The notes: a model not told the origin generated them from the sequence alone. A stretch of DNA of 64,000 nt from Corynebacterium meridianum (GCF_016342265.1 NZ_JAEIOS010000011.1:186001-250000); one strand, 5' to 3'. Positions 30,214-43,159 are shown, counted from the first letter of the stretch. A program made the numbers and translations.

Positions 30214-31151
30214 ACGAGTACCGTTCCTTCTTCCGTATGCGCGCCGCGCGCCCAGTCCATTGCAGCCATCATCTTCTTGCCCGGGGCCTGGATCCGCCGG
30301 AGCAGCACCGCCCCGTCTCCCGTTCCGACCACGAGGCCGTCGTCGGTCACCCGCAGCTCCCCGGCCGCGGGTGATCCGGGTCCGCCGTCCGCCACAGCCA
30401 CCGGACCGATCTTCATGCGTTGACCGTTGAGCGTGGTCCACGCCCCGGGCGCCGGGGTGAAGGCGCGGATCCGACGGTCGATCTCGGCGGATGTCGAGGT
30501 CCAGTCGATCCGGGCGTCGTCCTTGGAGATTTTCGCGGCGTAGGTCGCCTCCCCGGTCTGCAGTGTCGGTTCCAGTGATCCGTCCGAGATGCCGTCCATG
30601 GTGTCCACCAGGAGTTGGGAACCACTGTGGGCGAGCCTGGTGAGGAGATCATCGGCGGTGTCGTCCGGGGTGATCGTCTCCGTGACACGGGCGAACACGG
30701 GCCCGGTGTCCAGTCCCTCCTCGATCCGGAAGGTGGCGGCCCCGGTCTCCCGGTCGCCCGCGGCTATCGCTGCCTGCACGGGAGCGGCACCACGCCATGC
30801 CGGGAGGAGGGAGAAGTGCAGGTTCACCCAGCCGTGGGGGGCGGCATCGAGGAGGTCCGGGGTGATGAGGTTCCCGTACGCGACCACGGGGATGCAGTCG
30901 GGTGCGATCTCGGCGAGGCGTGCGCGCAGTGCGCGACCGTCCCCGGAGTCGGGTTTCAGGGACGTGGGTCTGAGGATCTCGACGCCGTGGGCTGCGGCGA
31001 GTTCCGCCACGGGCGACGGGTGCAGGGTTCGTCCCCGGCCGCGGCGGGCATCGGGTCTCGTGATCACCGCGGCGACCTCGTGGTTCGAGGTCAGCAGCTT
31101 CTCGAGGGCGACGACGGCGGGTTCGGGGGTGCCGGCGAAAACCAGGCGCAT
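30210..31151 (-). CDS. fmt: Methionyl-tRNA formyltransferase
   Basis: 313 residues. It formylates initiator Met-tRNA with 10-formyl-tetrahydrofolate. The catalytic region reads WVNLHFSLLPAWRGAAPVQAAI with the essential Asn/His positions, and EEGLDTGPV follows; the C-terminal OB-fold has RIRAFTPAPGAWT. Upstream TAGGAT at 31197-31202 (minus) could be a -10 box. The usual companion def (peptide deformylase) is not next to it. Confidence 0.95.
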   Translation of the reverse strand: MRLVFAGTPEPAVVALEKLLTSNHEVAAVITRPDARRGRGRTLHPSPVAELAAAHGVEILRPTSLKPDSGDGRALRARLAEIAPDCIPVVAYGNLITPDLLDAAPHGWVNLHFSLLPAWRGAAPVQAAIAAGDRETGAATFRIEEGLDTGPVFARVTETITPDDTADDLLTRLAHSGSQLLVDTMDGISDGSLEPTLQTGEATYAAKISKDDARIDWTSTSAEIDRRIRAFTPAPGAWTTLNGQRMKIGPVAVADGGPGSPAAGELRVTDDGLVVGTGDGAVLLRRIQAPGKKMMAAMDWARGAHTEEGTVLV

Positions 31152-31257
31152 GAGCGGGGGGCATCCTTACTACGGGGATTGTCGGGTCAACGTCCCATCC
31201 TACGGCCCCGGGCCGGATCGGTTGAAGTCCGTCACTCAGTCCCCCGGGTGGCGGTGA

Positions 31258-33288
31258 TCAGCCGACGTGCAGCGGATCGATCTGGATGCGGAGGGGAAGC
31301 TCGTCCTTGCGGACCGCCCGTGCGGTCCGTCCCGACCGCAGTGCCCGACCGAGTGCGCTCCGTGGTCCCGACCCGAGCGGCACCCGGACGAGGAGCCGTT
31401 GCGGGGGCCCGAACCGGGACTCGTCGTACTCCCCCGGCAGTGGGGAACCCGGAGGGAGGTCCACGGGGCCCAGGATGTCCGCGCCCTCCGGTAGCTCGAC
31501 GAGGCCCATGAAGTCGTCGAGGGTCGTCTGGGGGCCGTCGACCGCGGCCAGGTGCACCGCCGGCGGAAGATCCACCTCACGACGCTGGGCCAGCTCCATC
31601 GCGGCCGCGGTGACGGGATCCCACCGGATCAACGCCTGGACCGGCGGGAGCACCGGGTCGGCGACGACTATCACCTCTCCCCCGTCCCCGTTGGGGGTGA
31701 CGAGGGTGGCGGCCGCCATCCACTTGGCGAGCGCGTCCTCTGTGGCGCGGAGGTCCGCCCGCCCCAGGAGGGCCCAGGTGTCGAGCAGCAGGCAGGCCCC
31801 GTAGGCCCCGTCCCTGACGGGTGGTTCAGCGCCGGGGGTGGATACCACGAGCCGGGCGCCCGGCGGTACCTCGTCGAGGACGCGGGTTCCACCGGATGTG
31901 GAGACCGGGACCTTGGGGAACGCCCTGCCCAGCTCCTCGGCGGTCCGTTCGGAGCCGAGGACCACGGCGCGGAGCCGGACGGATCCGCAGCTACCGCACC
32001 GGTGGTTGGCGGTGGGCCTCCCGCACCACCGGCACATCGGCACTCCGGGTGCGTCGTTGTCGCCCGCCGGGAGTCCGAGGGGACCGTTGCAGGCGCGACA
32101 CCGGGCGGGCGCCCGGCACTGTCCGCACGCGAGGGTCGGCACGTATCCCTTGCGGGGCGTCTGGATTAGCACGGGTTCGTCCCGGTCCAGCGCCCTGCGG
32201 ACCGCGTCGAATGCGACGACCGGGAGCCTGGCGGACCTGGCCGACGGATCACGCTCGAGTGCGACGTCGCTGTCGGCGGTGGCCCGGACGCGGGGCATCC
32301 GCTGCCGCAGGACCTCGCGCGGTGCCACGAGACCGTGCATCCAGCCCTGCTCGACCATGAGCTGCACCTCGGCGGTCCGGGTGTGCCCGCCGAGGATGAG
32401 CGCGCACCCGCTCTGTGCGCTGCGGGTCGTGAGCACCTCCCGGGCGTGGGCGTAGGGCGCGCGGGGGTCTATGAGGTTGTCGTCCCCGTCGTGCAGGAGG
32501 ACCGCGAGTCGGAGGTCCTCGACCGGGGCGTAGGCCGCGCTCCGGGTGCCGATGACGAGCCGACCCTGCCCGTGGAGGACCGACAGGAAGCGCCGGTAGC
32601 GCGCCTGTGGCCCGAGTGCGGAGTTCAGGACGGTGATCTGCCGCGCGGAGACCAGTTCACGCAGCGCGGCTTCGAGCGTGTCGACGTCGCGTTGGTCCGG
32701 TAGGACGATGAGGACCCCACCTCCGGACTGGACGGTCGCCACGGCGAGGCCCGCGAGCGCCCGGGCCCAGTCGTCGCCGGGAGCGATCTGCCAGGCCGCG
32801 CGGGCAGCACGTCCGGCGAGGACGGCGTCGACGAAGTTCGGTCCGTGCAGGTAGCTGATCCACGGCGAGAGGTCAGGGTCACTCGTTGTTCCGAGTTCCT
32901 CCCACGGCGTCGAGGTGTCCGAGTTCTCGGCGGTCGCGTGCCGGGACGGCACCGCGGATCTGATGAGGTCACTGCGGACCCCGCCGTAGCGGTCGGAGAG
33001 AGCGTCGACCAGTGCCCTCGTCTGCTCCGGATAGACGACCTCCGGGGAGATCACCCGGTCCAGCCAAGCGAGATCGCCCGCGTGTTCGCTGACGGAGGTG
33101 CGGGCGAGCACCACCGCGTCGACGAGGCGCCCGGAGAACCGGATCCGCACCTTCACCCCGGGGCGGCAGTCCGCGTGCTGCTTCTCGTCGACGAGGTAGT
33201 CGAAGGGCCGGTCCAGGTGGGCGAGCCCGAGTAGCGGCAGGACCCGTGCCACCGGCGCACTCGGAGCCGGGGTACGGGGTTTGGACAT
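31258..33288 (-). CDS. priA: PriA-like primosomal protein N', helicase motifs lost
   Basis: 676 residues. The DNA-binding N-terminus (LAHLDRPFDYLV, RIRFSGRLVDAVV) and eight zinc-ligand cysteines (CGQC, CRAC, CRWC, CGSC, about residues 388-436) are present. The Walker A region reads IAPGDDWARAL near residue 168 instead of GxTGSGKT, and the DEEH box reads HDGDD. The protein should therefore lack ATPase and helicase activity, as known for actinobacterial PriA, and act as a structural replication-restart factor. A leaderless promoter is predicted upstream. Confidence 0.92.
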   Translation of the reverse strand: MSKPRTPAPSAPVARVLPLLGLAHLDRPFDYLVDEKQHADCRPGVKVRIRFSGRLVDAVVLARTSVSEHAGDLAWLDRVISPEVVYPEQTRALVDALSDRYGGVRSDLIRSAVPSRHATAENSDTSTPWEELGTTSDPDLSPWISYLHGPNFVDAVLAGRAARAAWQIAPGDDWARALAGLAVATVQSGGGVLIVLPDQRDVDTLEAALRELVSARQITVLNSALGPQARYRRFLSVLHGQGRLVIGTRSAAYAPVEDLRLAVLLHDGDDNLIDPRAPYAHAREVLTTRSAQSGCALILGGHTRTAEVQLMVEQGWMHGLVAPREVLRQRMPRVRATADSDVALERDPSARSARLPVVAFDAVRRALDRDEPVLIQTPRKGYVPTLACGQCRAPARCRACNGPLGLPAGDNDAPGVPMCRWCGRPTANHRCGSCGSVRLRAVVLGSERTAEELGRAFPKVPVSTSGGTRVLDEVPPGARLVVSTPGAEPPVRDGAYGACLLLDTWALLGRADLRATEDALAKWMAAATLVTPNGDGGEVIVVADPVLPPVQALIRWDPVTAAAMELAQRREVDLPPAVHLAAVDGPQTTLDDFMGLVELPEGADILGPVDLPPGSPLPGEYDESRFGPPQRLLVRVPLGSGPRSALGRALRSGRTARAVRKDELPLRIQIDPLHVG

Positions 33289-33295
33289 GCCGACG

Positions 33296-33301
33296 ATTGT
33301 A
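33296..33301 (-). promoter_or_regulatory. -10 box of leaderless priA promoter
   Basis: On the minus strand TACAAT, then CGTCGGC, then the ATG at 33288. No Shine-Dalgarno. Confidence 0.6.
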
Positions 33302-33324
33302 TATCGCCGATCCGGTGGATCAGC

Positions 33325-34548
33325 TCACAGACCGGCGGCGGCGCGGAGCTCGTCGACCCGGTTGACCCGCTCCCAAGGGAGATCGAGATCCGTACGGCCG
33401 AAGTGTCCGTACGCGGCGGTGGCGGCGTAGATCGGGCGCAGCAGGTCGAGCTCGCGGATGATCGCTCCGGGACGCAGATCGAACACCTCGGCGACGGCAC
33501 CCTGGATGTCGGCATCCGACAGTCCGGCGTGCGCGGTTCCGAATGTCTCCACATAGAGTCCGACCGGTTTCGCCCGGCCGATCGCGTAGGCGACCTGGAC
33601 CTCCGCGCGGTCGGCGAGACCGGCGGCGACGATGTTCTTCGCGACCCAGCGCATCGCGTAGGCACCGGAGCGGTCGACCTTGCTCGGGTCCTTTCCGGAG
33701 AACGCCCCGCCGCCGTGACGGGCCATGCCACCGTAGGTGTCCACGATGATCTTGCGTCCCGTCAGGCCCGCGTCTCCCATCGGGCCCCCGACGACGAACG
33801 AACCGGAGGGGTTGATCAGGACGGTCAGATCCTCGTCGGCGAAGCTCTCCAGTCCGGCCTCCCGGATCACGTGGTTGATCACGTGGGTCCTCAGCTGCTC
33901 CTCGAGCCAGGACTGGGTGACGTCGGGATCGTGCTGGGTGGAGATCACGACGGTGTCGAGCCGGACCGGTCGGTCGTCAGCGTCGTAGGCGAAGGTGACC
34001 TGGGTTTTTCCGTCGGGGCGGAGATTAGGGACGATCCCCTCCTTACGGACCTGGGTCAGGCGGCGGGCGAGCCGGTGGGCCGTGGCCGCAGGCAGGGGCA
34101 TGTACTCGGGGGTCTCGTTCGACGCGTAGCCGAACATGAGTCCCTGGTCGCCGGCACCGCTCTGATTGTCATCGTCGCCGGTGTCGCCGTTGCGGACCTC
34201 GTGGGAGGTGTCGACGCCGGCGCCGATCTCCTGGGACTGCTCCCCGATCGCCACGGTGACGCCACATGTCGTCCCGTCGAACCCGACCTCCGACGAGGTG
34301 AATCCGATGTCGCGGAGCTTGGTGCGCACGAGTGCCGGGATCTCGACGTATCCGGAGCACCGGACCTCGCCGACGACGTGGACGAGTCCGGTGGTGACGA
34401 CGGTCTCGACGGCGACCCTGGAGTGGGGGTCGGCCCGGAGCATGGCGTCGAGGATCGTGTCGGAGATGGCGTCGCAGATCTTGTCCGGGTGCCCTTCAGT
34501 GACCGATTCGCTGGTGAACAGACGGACGGCGGTGGTGCCTACAGCCAC
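33325..34548 (-). CDS. metK: S-adenosylmethionine synthetase
   Basis: 407 residues. It makes S-adenosylmethionine from methionine and ATP. Landmarks: [24 protein letters not shown] at the N-terminus, [15 protein letters not shown] for ATP binding, [16 protein letters not shown] and YAMRWVAKN in the third domain. GAAGGAAG lies a few nt before the GTG start. Its promoter carries a McbR-type operator, so it is expected to be repressed when sulfur amino acids are plentiful. Confidence 0.97.
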   Translation of the reverse strand: MAVGTTAVRLFTSESVTEGHPDKICDAISDTILDAMLRADPHSRVAVETVVTTGLVHVVGEVRCSGYVEIPALVRTKLRDIGFTSSEVGFDGTTCGVTVAIGEQSQEIGAGVDTSHEVRNGDTGDDDNQSGAGDQGLMFGYASNETPEYMPLPAATAHRLARRLTQVRKEGIVPNLRPDGKTQVTFAYDADDRPVRLDTVVISTQHDPDVTQSWLEEQLRTHVINHVIREAGLESFADEDLTVLINPSGSFVVGGPMGDAGLTGRKIIVDTYGGMARHGGGAFSGKDPSKVDRSGAYAMRWVAKNIVAAGLADRAEVQVAYAIGRAKPVGLYVETFGTAHAGLSDADIQGAVAEVFDLRPGAIIRELDLLRPIYAATAAYGHFGRTDLDLPWERVNRVDELRAAAGL

Positions 34549-34673
34549 GGTACTTCCTTCTCAACTCGTTGTAGTTCTCTGGTTCGGCGGGCTCACGGAG
34601 GATTCCTGGAGCGACTGTACGGGAAGTCGTGGAGCGCACCTGTGGGGTCGCCGCGTACGGCGACACGAACCTA

Positions 34674-34702
34674 AATATAGACCAAGCTGTCTAAAACTGC
34701 AA
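34674..34702 (-). promoter_or_regulatory. metK promoter
   Basis: On the minus strand -35 TTGCAG (34702-34697), a 17-bp spacer, -10 TATATT (34679-34674). Transcription would start near 34667, giving a leader of about 120 nt. It is among the best -35/-10 pairs in the window. Confidence 0.75.
34678..34693. promoter_or_regulatory. McbR-type operator in metK promoter
   Basis: TAGAC-CAAGCT-GTCTA is a perfect match to TAGAC-N6-GTCTA, the published operator of the TetR-type repressor McbR of C. glutamicum, which controls methionine and cysteine genes including metK. It occupies the spacer and touches the -10 box, an ideal position to block RNA polymerase. The effector reported for McbR is S-adenosylhomocysteine. 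Confidence 0.85.
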
Positions 34703-34754
34703 TGGTCCACTCACCCGCCGGTCAGAGGGAGATACCCCGCCATAGAGGTGACGC

Positions 34755-36044
34755 TCACCTGGCCGCGGTGATCCTCACCACGGAATCCAGGATCCGGGAC
34801 GCAACCTCGAGTTTGGTGCCGTCCGGGACGTCCGTCGCCGAACCGTCGGGAGTTATCAGCCAACCACGGTTGCGGGTACGCCCGAATACCCGCCCGGATC
34901 CGACGTCGTTGCACATGAGGAGATCACAGCCCTTCCGCCGGATCTTGCGCAGCGCATGGTCGAGGACCGAACCCTCCCCGTCGCCCGTCTCGGCGGCGAA
35001 ACCGACGATCACGGTGTCTGCGCCGATGCGGCCGGACCGACGCGAATCCACGAGGCCGGCGAGTATGTCGGGATTCTCGGTGAGTTCGATGCTGGTCGGT
35101 GCGGACCCCGAGGTCTTCTTGAGTTTCGACGGAGCGGTCACCGATGGACGGTAGTCGGCGACCGCGGCCGCCATGATGATCACATCGTGATCCGTGGCCC
35201 GGGCGTCGACCTCGTCAGCGAGTTCCCGGGCCGAAGATATCCGGATTACCTCGGCACCGCACGGCGTCGGGAGGGCGTCGGTGGCTCCTGCGATCAGTGT
35301 CACGTCCGCGCCCCGTTGCACGGCGACCTCTGCGAGAGCGAAGCCCTGCCGCCCGGAGCTCCGGTTCCCCAGATAGCGGACCGGGTCAACGCTCTCCCTG
35401 GTCCCGCCCGCGGTGATGAGGACGCGGCGACCGGACAGATCCTGGGGTAATCCGATGCCCGCGAGCCGCAGGAGCGACAGCGCGACGATCTGCTCCGGTT
35501 CGGGGAGCCTCCCGGCCCCGGAATCCGCTCCCGTCAGACGTCCGTGTGCGGGCTCTAGCACGGTGACACCGCGATCCCGCAGCGTCGCGACGTTCGCGCG
35601 CGTGGCCGGGTGATTCCACATCTCGGTGTGCATCGCCGGTGCGACGACAACGGGGCAGGTGGCGACCAGGCAGGTTGCGGTGAGCAGATCGTCCGCTCTG
35701 CCCGCTGCGAGCCGTGCGAGCAGATCCGCGGTCGCGGGGGCGATGACCACGAGGTCGGCTTCCTGACCGATGCGGACATGCTGCACCTGATCGACGCGGT
35801 CGAATACATCGGTGGCGACCGGGTGTCCCGACAGCGCCTCGAACGTCGCGGCACCGACGAAGTTCAACGCGGAAGCCGTCGGAACGACCCGGACGGAATC
35901 TCCGCGTTCGGTGAACCCCCGGACGATGTGGCACGCCTTGTAGGCGGCGATGCCACCGGCGACACCGAGCACGATGTTCCGGGGACTCCGGGAGTCCCCG
36001 CCGTTTCCGGTCGGTGGGGTGTCAGCGGGCGGATTGCTGGTCAC
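34755..36044 (-). CDS. coaBC: Bifunctional phosphopantothenoylcysteine decarboxylase / phosphopantothenate-cysteine ligase
   Basis: 429 residues with two enzymes of coenzyme A synthesis. The N-terminal CoaC flavoprotein half has LGVAGGIAAYKACHIVR and PAMHTEMWNHPATRAN; the C-terminal CoaB half starts near residue 195 with LITAGGTRESVDPVRYLGNRSSG and includes AAAVADYRP. The GTG at 36044 is chosen because GAAGGA lies just upstream; the frame opens 28 codons earlier without support. It follows rpoZ, from which it is separated by a terminator-like hairpin. Confidence 0.95.
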   Translation of the reverse strand: MTSNPPADTPPTGNGGDSRSPRNIVLGVAGGIAAYKACHIVRGFTERGDSVRVVPTASALNFVGAATFEALSGHPVATDVFDRVDQVQHVRIGQEADLVVIAPATADLLARLAAGRADDLLTATCLVATCPVVVAPAMHTEMWNHPATRANVATLRDRGVTVLEPAHGRLTGADSGAGRLPEPEQIVALSLLRLAGIGLPQDLSGRRVLITAGGTRESVDPVRYLGNRSSGRQGFALAEVAVQRGADVTLIAGATDALPTPCGAEVIRISSARELADEVDARATDHDVIIMAAAVADYRPSVTAPSKLKKTSGSAPTSIELTENPDILAGLVDSRRSGRIGADTVIVGFAAETGDGEGSVLDHALRKIRRKGCDLLMCNDVGSGRVFGRTRNRGWLITPDGSATDVPDGTKLEVASRILDSVVRITAAR

Positions 36045-36103
36045 GGGATCCTTCAATCTTCGGTCGGGACGGAAACTGTCGCGCAAAGACGACAAGACCC
36101 CTC

Positions 36104-36160
36104 CCCCTCCGGGATGCCGAAACACCACAGGCGGTGGGCCCGGGGTGTCCGTCGGAGGGG
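36104..36160 (-). terminator. Terminator-like hairpin between rpoZ and coaBC
   Basis: CCCCTCCG (36104-36111) pairs with CGGAGGGG (36153-36160); a nested ACACC/GGTGT stem lies inside. On the minus strand the stem is followed by AGGGGTCTTGTCGTCTTT, moderately T-rich, so it could end the gmk-rpoZ message. Confidence 0.5.
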
Positions 36161-36213
36161 AAAGGGTACATGTATGTGGGACGGCGAATGCGTCGGAATC
36201 GACTCCGAGGGTC

Positions 36214-36489
36214 TCAGCCTTCTTCGTGGTCGAGCAATCCGCGGTTGATCTCGCGGAGCGCGACCGTGAGCGGCTTCGCCTGATTGTCGTCGATCAGCGG
36301 GCCAACGAACTCGAATACGCCTTCATCACGCTGGTGGAGATAGCTGTTGATCTGGCGCGCCCGCTTGGCGGCGAAGATCACCAGGGCATACTTCGAGGAC
36401 ACCTTGTCCAGCAGTTCATCGATCGGCGGGTCGGTGATACCGACCGGCTGATCGAAGACGGCCTCGGTGGCGGTGATGTCATTGGTCAC
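36214..36489 (-). CDS. rpoZ: RNA polymerase omega subunit
   Basis: 91 residues. Omega helps assemble the beta-prime subunit. [30 protein letters not shown] is the conserved core, and [14 protein letters not shown] the C-terminal helix. Start GTG with GAAGGT 8 nt upstream. It lies 77 bp after gmk, the conserved gmk-rpoZ-coaBC order. Confidence 0.96.
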   Translation of the reverse strand: MTNDITATEAVFDQPVGITDPPIDELLDKVSSKYALVIFAAKRARQINSYLHQRDEGVFEFVGPLIDDNQAKPLTVALREINRGLLDHEEG

Positions 36490-36566
36490 TGTTTAGCACC
36501 TTCAAAAGTCGGGGAAGAAAGAGTGTTTCTGTTCTGTCCGGAAGAACCGGAGATACCTGGACCGGC

Positions 36567-37139
36567 TCAATTACCGGTGAGGATCGCTCGGATGTCAGCG
36601 ACGGCACGGTCAACGTCATCGTTGACGACGACGTAATCGAACTCATCCGCGGACGCGAGTTCCTCCCTGGCCGTCTCCAGCCGACGCTCGATGACGTCAG
36701 CGGGTTCCGTACCACGGCCGGTCAGGCGTTCCACCAGCGTCTCCCAGGAGGGTGGAGCGAGGAACACCGTCCGGGATTCGGGCATGATCCGGGCGACATT
36801 GCGTGCCCCGACCAGATCGACCTCCACGAGCACCGGACGCCGGAGTTCCAGCGCCTCCCGGACAGGCCGGGCGGGGGTACCGGAACGCTGCAGGCCGCCG
36901 TGGATCTCAGCCCATTCGAGCATGTCACCCGCATCAATTGTCCGCTGGAACTCCTCGGGACTGACGTAAAGATAGTCACGACCGTGGACTTCTCCGGGAC
37001 GTGGCGCGCGTGTCGTCATCGACACGGAGAAGAACAGGTCGGGGACTTCATTACGGAGCCGGTTGACCACGGTCGATTTTCCGACCGCGGACGGCCCGGC
37101 GAGCACGACGAGACGCGCTGGACTCCGATCACCCGACAT
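36567..37139 (-). CDS. gmk: Guanylate kinase
   Basis: 190 residues. It phosphorylates GMP to GDP. P-loop GPSAVGKST near residue 15, then [21 protein letters not shown] for GMP binding, and a lid region [20 protein letters not shown] lies 9 nt before the ATG, and the gene starts 8 bp after the mihF stop, so both share a transcript. Confidence 0.96.
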   Translation of the reverse strand: MSGDRSPARLVVLAGPSAVGKSTVVNRLRNEVPDLFFSVSMTTRAPRPGEVHGRDYLYVSPEEFQRTIDAGDMLEWAEIHGGLQRSGTPARPVREALELRRPVLVEVDLVGARNVARIMPESRTVFLAPPSWETLVERLTGRGTEPADVIERRLETAREELASADEFDYVVVNDDVDRAVADIRAILTGN

Positions 37140-37147
37140 GTCGACGA

Positions 37148-37474
37148 CTAGTCCTCTTCGGAGAAGCCGAAACGCTCCAGAAGCGCACGGCGCTGGCGGT
37201 CACCGAGGCCACGGAGACGACGCGTCTGCGCGATCTCGAGCTCCTCCATGATCTCCTTGGCCTTGACCTTGCCCACCTTGGGCATGGCCTCGAGCAGTGC
37301 GGAGACCTTGGTCTTGCCGATGATCTCATCGCTCTGCGCCTGGGCGAGCACCTCCTTCAGGTTGGTGCCACCTCGCTTCAGCTTCTCCTTCAGCTCGGCG
37401 CGTGCCTTACGCGCCTCGGCAGCCTTGGCAAGGGCATCCTTGCGCTGCTCATCGGTCAACTTGGGAAGGGCCAC
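37148..37474 (-). CDS. mihF: Actinobacterial integration host factor (nucleoid protein)
   Basis: 108 residues. Actinobacterial IHF is a small DNA-binding protein unrelated to HU-type IHF. The N-terminal third is a highly charged helix ([21 protein letters not shown]) and the C-terminal part contains a helix-two-turn-helix/H2TH region around [18 protein letters not shown] and [24 protein letters not shown] precedes the GTG start. It heads mihF-gmk-rpoZ and has its own promoter. Confidence 0.94.
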   Translation of the reverse strand: MALPKLTDEQRKDALAKAAEARKARAELKEKLKRGGTNLKEVLAQAQSDEIIGKTKVSALLEAMPKVGKVKAKEIMEELEIAQTRRLRGLGDRQRRALLERFGFSEED

Positions 37475-37597
37475 GGGGTTCCTCCGTTTTTCATTTTCTC
37501 GGACAGTGTCATTGGGTAGTCGCGGGGTCCGGTTCTACCAGTTCTCGCCGGTCCCGGCACCGCTAATCTCATCGGTGTCAGCCAGCGAACTTGGAAC

Positions 37598-37624
37598 AGT
37601 CTAACACTAGTGACGCAAAGTCAA
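37598..37624 (-). promoter_or_regulatory. mihF promoter
   Basis: On the minus strand -35 TTGACT (37624-37619) and -10 TAGACT (37603-37598), spacer 15 bp (16 bp if -35 is read as TTTGAC). Transcription would start near 37590, with a leader of about 115 nt to the mihF start. Confidence 0.55.
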
Positions 37625-37703
37625 AGGTCGGGGCCGCAAAGGCCCTTTCCCGGGATCATTGACAGCGCTCTGACCAGTGTTTTTGATGGGTTTCCGTACA
37701 GTG

Positions 37704-38542
37704 TCATCCACCGAAGGCGGCCGCCTGTCGCGTGCAGGCTTTCCGCAGGTCACCGACATCCGGCCCCGCGCGCAGAATACCCCGCGAAACGCTGGCGAAC
37801 GCGAGCGGCTCCACGCCACGGGTGAGTAAGGCCACATCATCCGGGCCGGCCCCCTGGGCGCCGACCCCGGGCAACAGGACCGGACCACCGAGTTCCCCCA
37901 GGTCCGGGGCGTCGGTCACGGTCGCACCGACCACGACCCCGCAGGGGCCGAACCCCCCGCGGGCGACGAAGGGTGCGTTGTGGGCAGCGCAGGAGTCGAC
38001 GACGTACTGCGCGACGGACGTCCCGTCGGTGCGGTTCGCACGCTGCACCTCGGGACCTTCGGGATTCGAGGTCGCGGCGAGCACGAACACTCCCCTCCCC
38101 TTCTCCACGGCCAGGGACACGGCCGGATCCAGCGAACCGACACCGAGGTACGGGGAGACGGTCACGGCGTCGACGGCGAGCGGCGAGTCGTCGTCGAGCC
38201 AGGCGTCGGCGTATGCGGCCATGGTGGAACCGATGTCGCCCCGCTTCGCGTCCGCGAGCACGAGACATCCGGCGTCACGGAGAGAGGCGATCGTCTCCTC
38301 CAGTACCGCGTAGCCCGAGCTGCCGTACCTCTCGAAGAAGGCGACCTGCGGCTTCACGAGGGCGGCGGTGTCCGCGAAGGCGTCCACGCAGATCCGGGCG
38401 AACTCGCGCAGGCCGGCCCCGTCGGCCGACAGCCCCCAGTCACGGAGCAGACCCGGGTGCGGGTCGATGCCCACGCACAACCGGCCCCGGTCGGCGCCCA
38501 CCGCGGCGAGCCGGTCCCCGAAGGACGGGATCACGGTGTCGC

Positions 38543-38546
<4 letters not shown>
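37704..38546 (-). CDS. pyrF: Orotidine 5'-phosphate decarboxylase
   Basis: 280 residues, the longer actinobacterial/myxobacterial form. It decarboxylates OMP to [16 protein letters not shown] near the N-terminus, [21 protein letters not shown] with the catalytic Asp-Lys-Asp array, and [15 protein letters not shown] for phosphate binding. The ATG overlaps the carB stop (ATGA). It is the last gene of the pyr operon; a weak GGGCC/GGCCC hairpin at 37631-37645 is the nearest stop signal. Confidence 0.95.
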
Positions 38547-41899
<3,353 letters not shown>

Positions 41900-41905
41900 T
41901 GGTTC

Positions 41906-43072
41906 TTAACCTTCCGTCGGGGTGCTGCTGGTGGACATGAGCTCGACGAAACGGTCGAACAGGGGGTTGGCGTCGTGGGGACCGGCCGCGGCCTCCGGGT
42001 GGTACTGCACGGAGTACGCCAGTCCGTTGGTGAGGGCGACTCCCTCGACGACGTCGTCGTTGAGGCAGGTATGGGTGACCTTCGCGGGTCCGAAGTCGGT
42101 TTCGAACTCGACGCCCGCTTCACCCTTGAGCGCGAAGCCGTGGTTCTGGGCGGTGATCTCGACGGTGCCGGTGGAGTGGTCGAGCACCGGGACGTTGATG
42201 CCGCGGTGACCGAACTTGAGCTTGTAGGTCTCCATCCCGAGCGCGCGGCCGAGGATCTGGTTGCCGAAGCAGATCCCGAAGAACGGGATCTTCGCCGCCA
42301 GGACATCCCGGACCGCGGCGACCATCTCGTCGGCAGTCGCCGGGTCCCCGGGTCCGTTGGAGACGAACACTCCGTCCGGCGAGTAGGAGGAGATGGTGTC
42401 GAAGTCGGTTCCCGCGGGGACGACGACGGTGCGGATACCGCGGGCTGCGAAGTTGCGCGGGGTGTTGGTCTTGATGCCCATGTCGAAGGCGACGACGGTG
42501 AAGCGGTGCTCCCCGTCGGGTTCGACGGTGTAGGGCTCGGTGCAGCTGACCTCACCGGCGAGGTCCGCTCCCGCCATGGCGGGCTGCTCATTCACGATCC
42601 GGACGAGTTCGTCGGTGTCCCGCTGCGCGTCGGTGCCGCTGAACACGCCCGCGGACATGGAACCGTGGTTCCGGATGTGCCGGACCAGCGCGCGGGTGTC
42701 GACACCCCGGATGCCGACGATCCCCTGTTTCTCCATCTCCTCGGCGAGGGTCCGCTCGGCACGCCAGTTGGATACGCGGTGGGCGAGATCCCGGACGACG
42801 AGGCCCGCGACCCAGATCCGGTCACCACGGGATTCGCCGTCCTCGTCGTTCCACCCGGTGTTCCCGACCTGGGGGGCGGTCGCGACGACGATCTGGCGGT
42901 GGTAGGAGGGATCGGTCATCGTCTCCTGGTAACCGGTCATGCCGGTGGTGAACACCGCTTCACCGAGGGTGGTGCCGGTGGCACCGAAACCGAAGCCGCG
43001 GTAGGTGCGACCGTCGGCGAGGACGAGAACTGCTGGGATGTCGGTCCGCTTGGTGTCGACGGAGTCGCTCAC
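41906..43072 (-). CDS. carA: Carbamoyl-phosphate synthase small (glutaminase) subunit
   Basis: 388 residues from the GTG at 43072. Class I glutaminase: nucleophile Cys in FFGICFGNQILGRALG, and the catalytic His/Glu in SVQYHPEAAAGPHD. It passes ammonia to CarB. Start choice is uncertain: the GTG has AAAGG 7 nt upstream, while an in-frame ATG at 43117 would add 15 residues and lies 8 nt after a TATAAT box. I prefer the GTG because of its ribosome binding site. Confidence 0.93.
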   Translation of the reverse strand: MSDSVDTKRTDIPAVLVLADGRTYRGFGFGATGTTLGEAVFTTGMTGYQETMTDPSYHRQIVVATAPQVGNTGWNDEDGESRGDRIWVAGLVVRDLAHRVSNWRAERTLAEEMEKQGIVGIRGVDTRALVRHIRNHGSMSAGVFSGTDAQRDTDELVRIVNEQPAMAGADLAGEVSCTEPYTVEPDGEHRFTVVAFDMGIKTNTPRNFAARGIRTVVVPAGTDFDTISSYSPDGVFVSNGPGDPATADEMVAAVRDVLAAKIPFFGICFGNQILGRALGMETYKLKFGHRGINVPVLDHSTGTVEITAQNHGFALKGEAGVEFETDFGPAKVTHTCLNDDVVEGVALTNGLAYSVQYHPEAAAGPHDANPLFDRFVELMSTSSTPTEG

Positions 43073-43125
43073 GGGGCCGCCTTTCGGGGGTCTGGGATGA
43101 GAATCAGTTTTATTCATTGGGCTGT

Positions 43126-43131
43126 ATTATA
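43126..43131 (-). promoter_or_regulatory. Possible internal promoter before carA
   Basis: Perfect TATAAT on the minus strand within an AT-rich patch of the 42-90 bp pyrC-carA gap, rare in this GC-rich sequence. No good -35 box. It might drive extra carAB expression for arginine synthesis independent of pyrR control. Confidence 0.4.
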
Positions 43132-43159
43132 TTCAATCTCTTCGTCGGGTGCGCCGGAC

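Noticed and set aside
34549..34673. SAM riboswitch before metK
   Set aside because: The leader is about 120 nt, but no SAM-I, II or IV core could be recognised; the McbR operator explains regulation better.
37631..37645. Strong terminator after pyrF
   Set aside because: Only a 5-bp GGGCC/GGCCC stem; too weak to call as a feature on its own.
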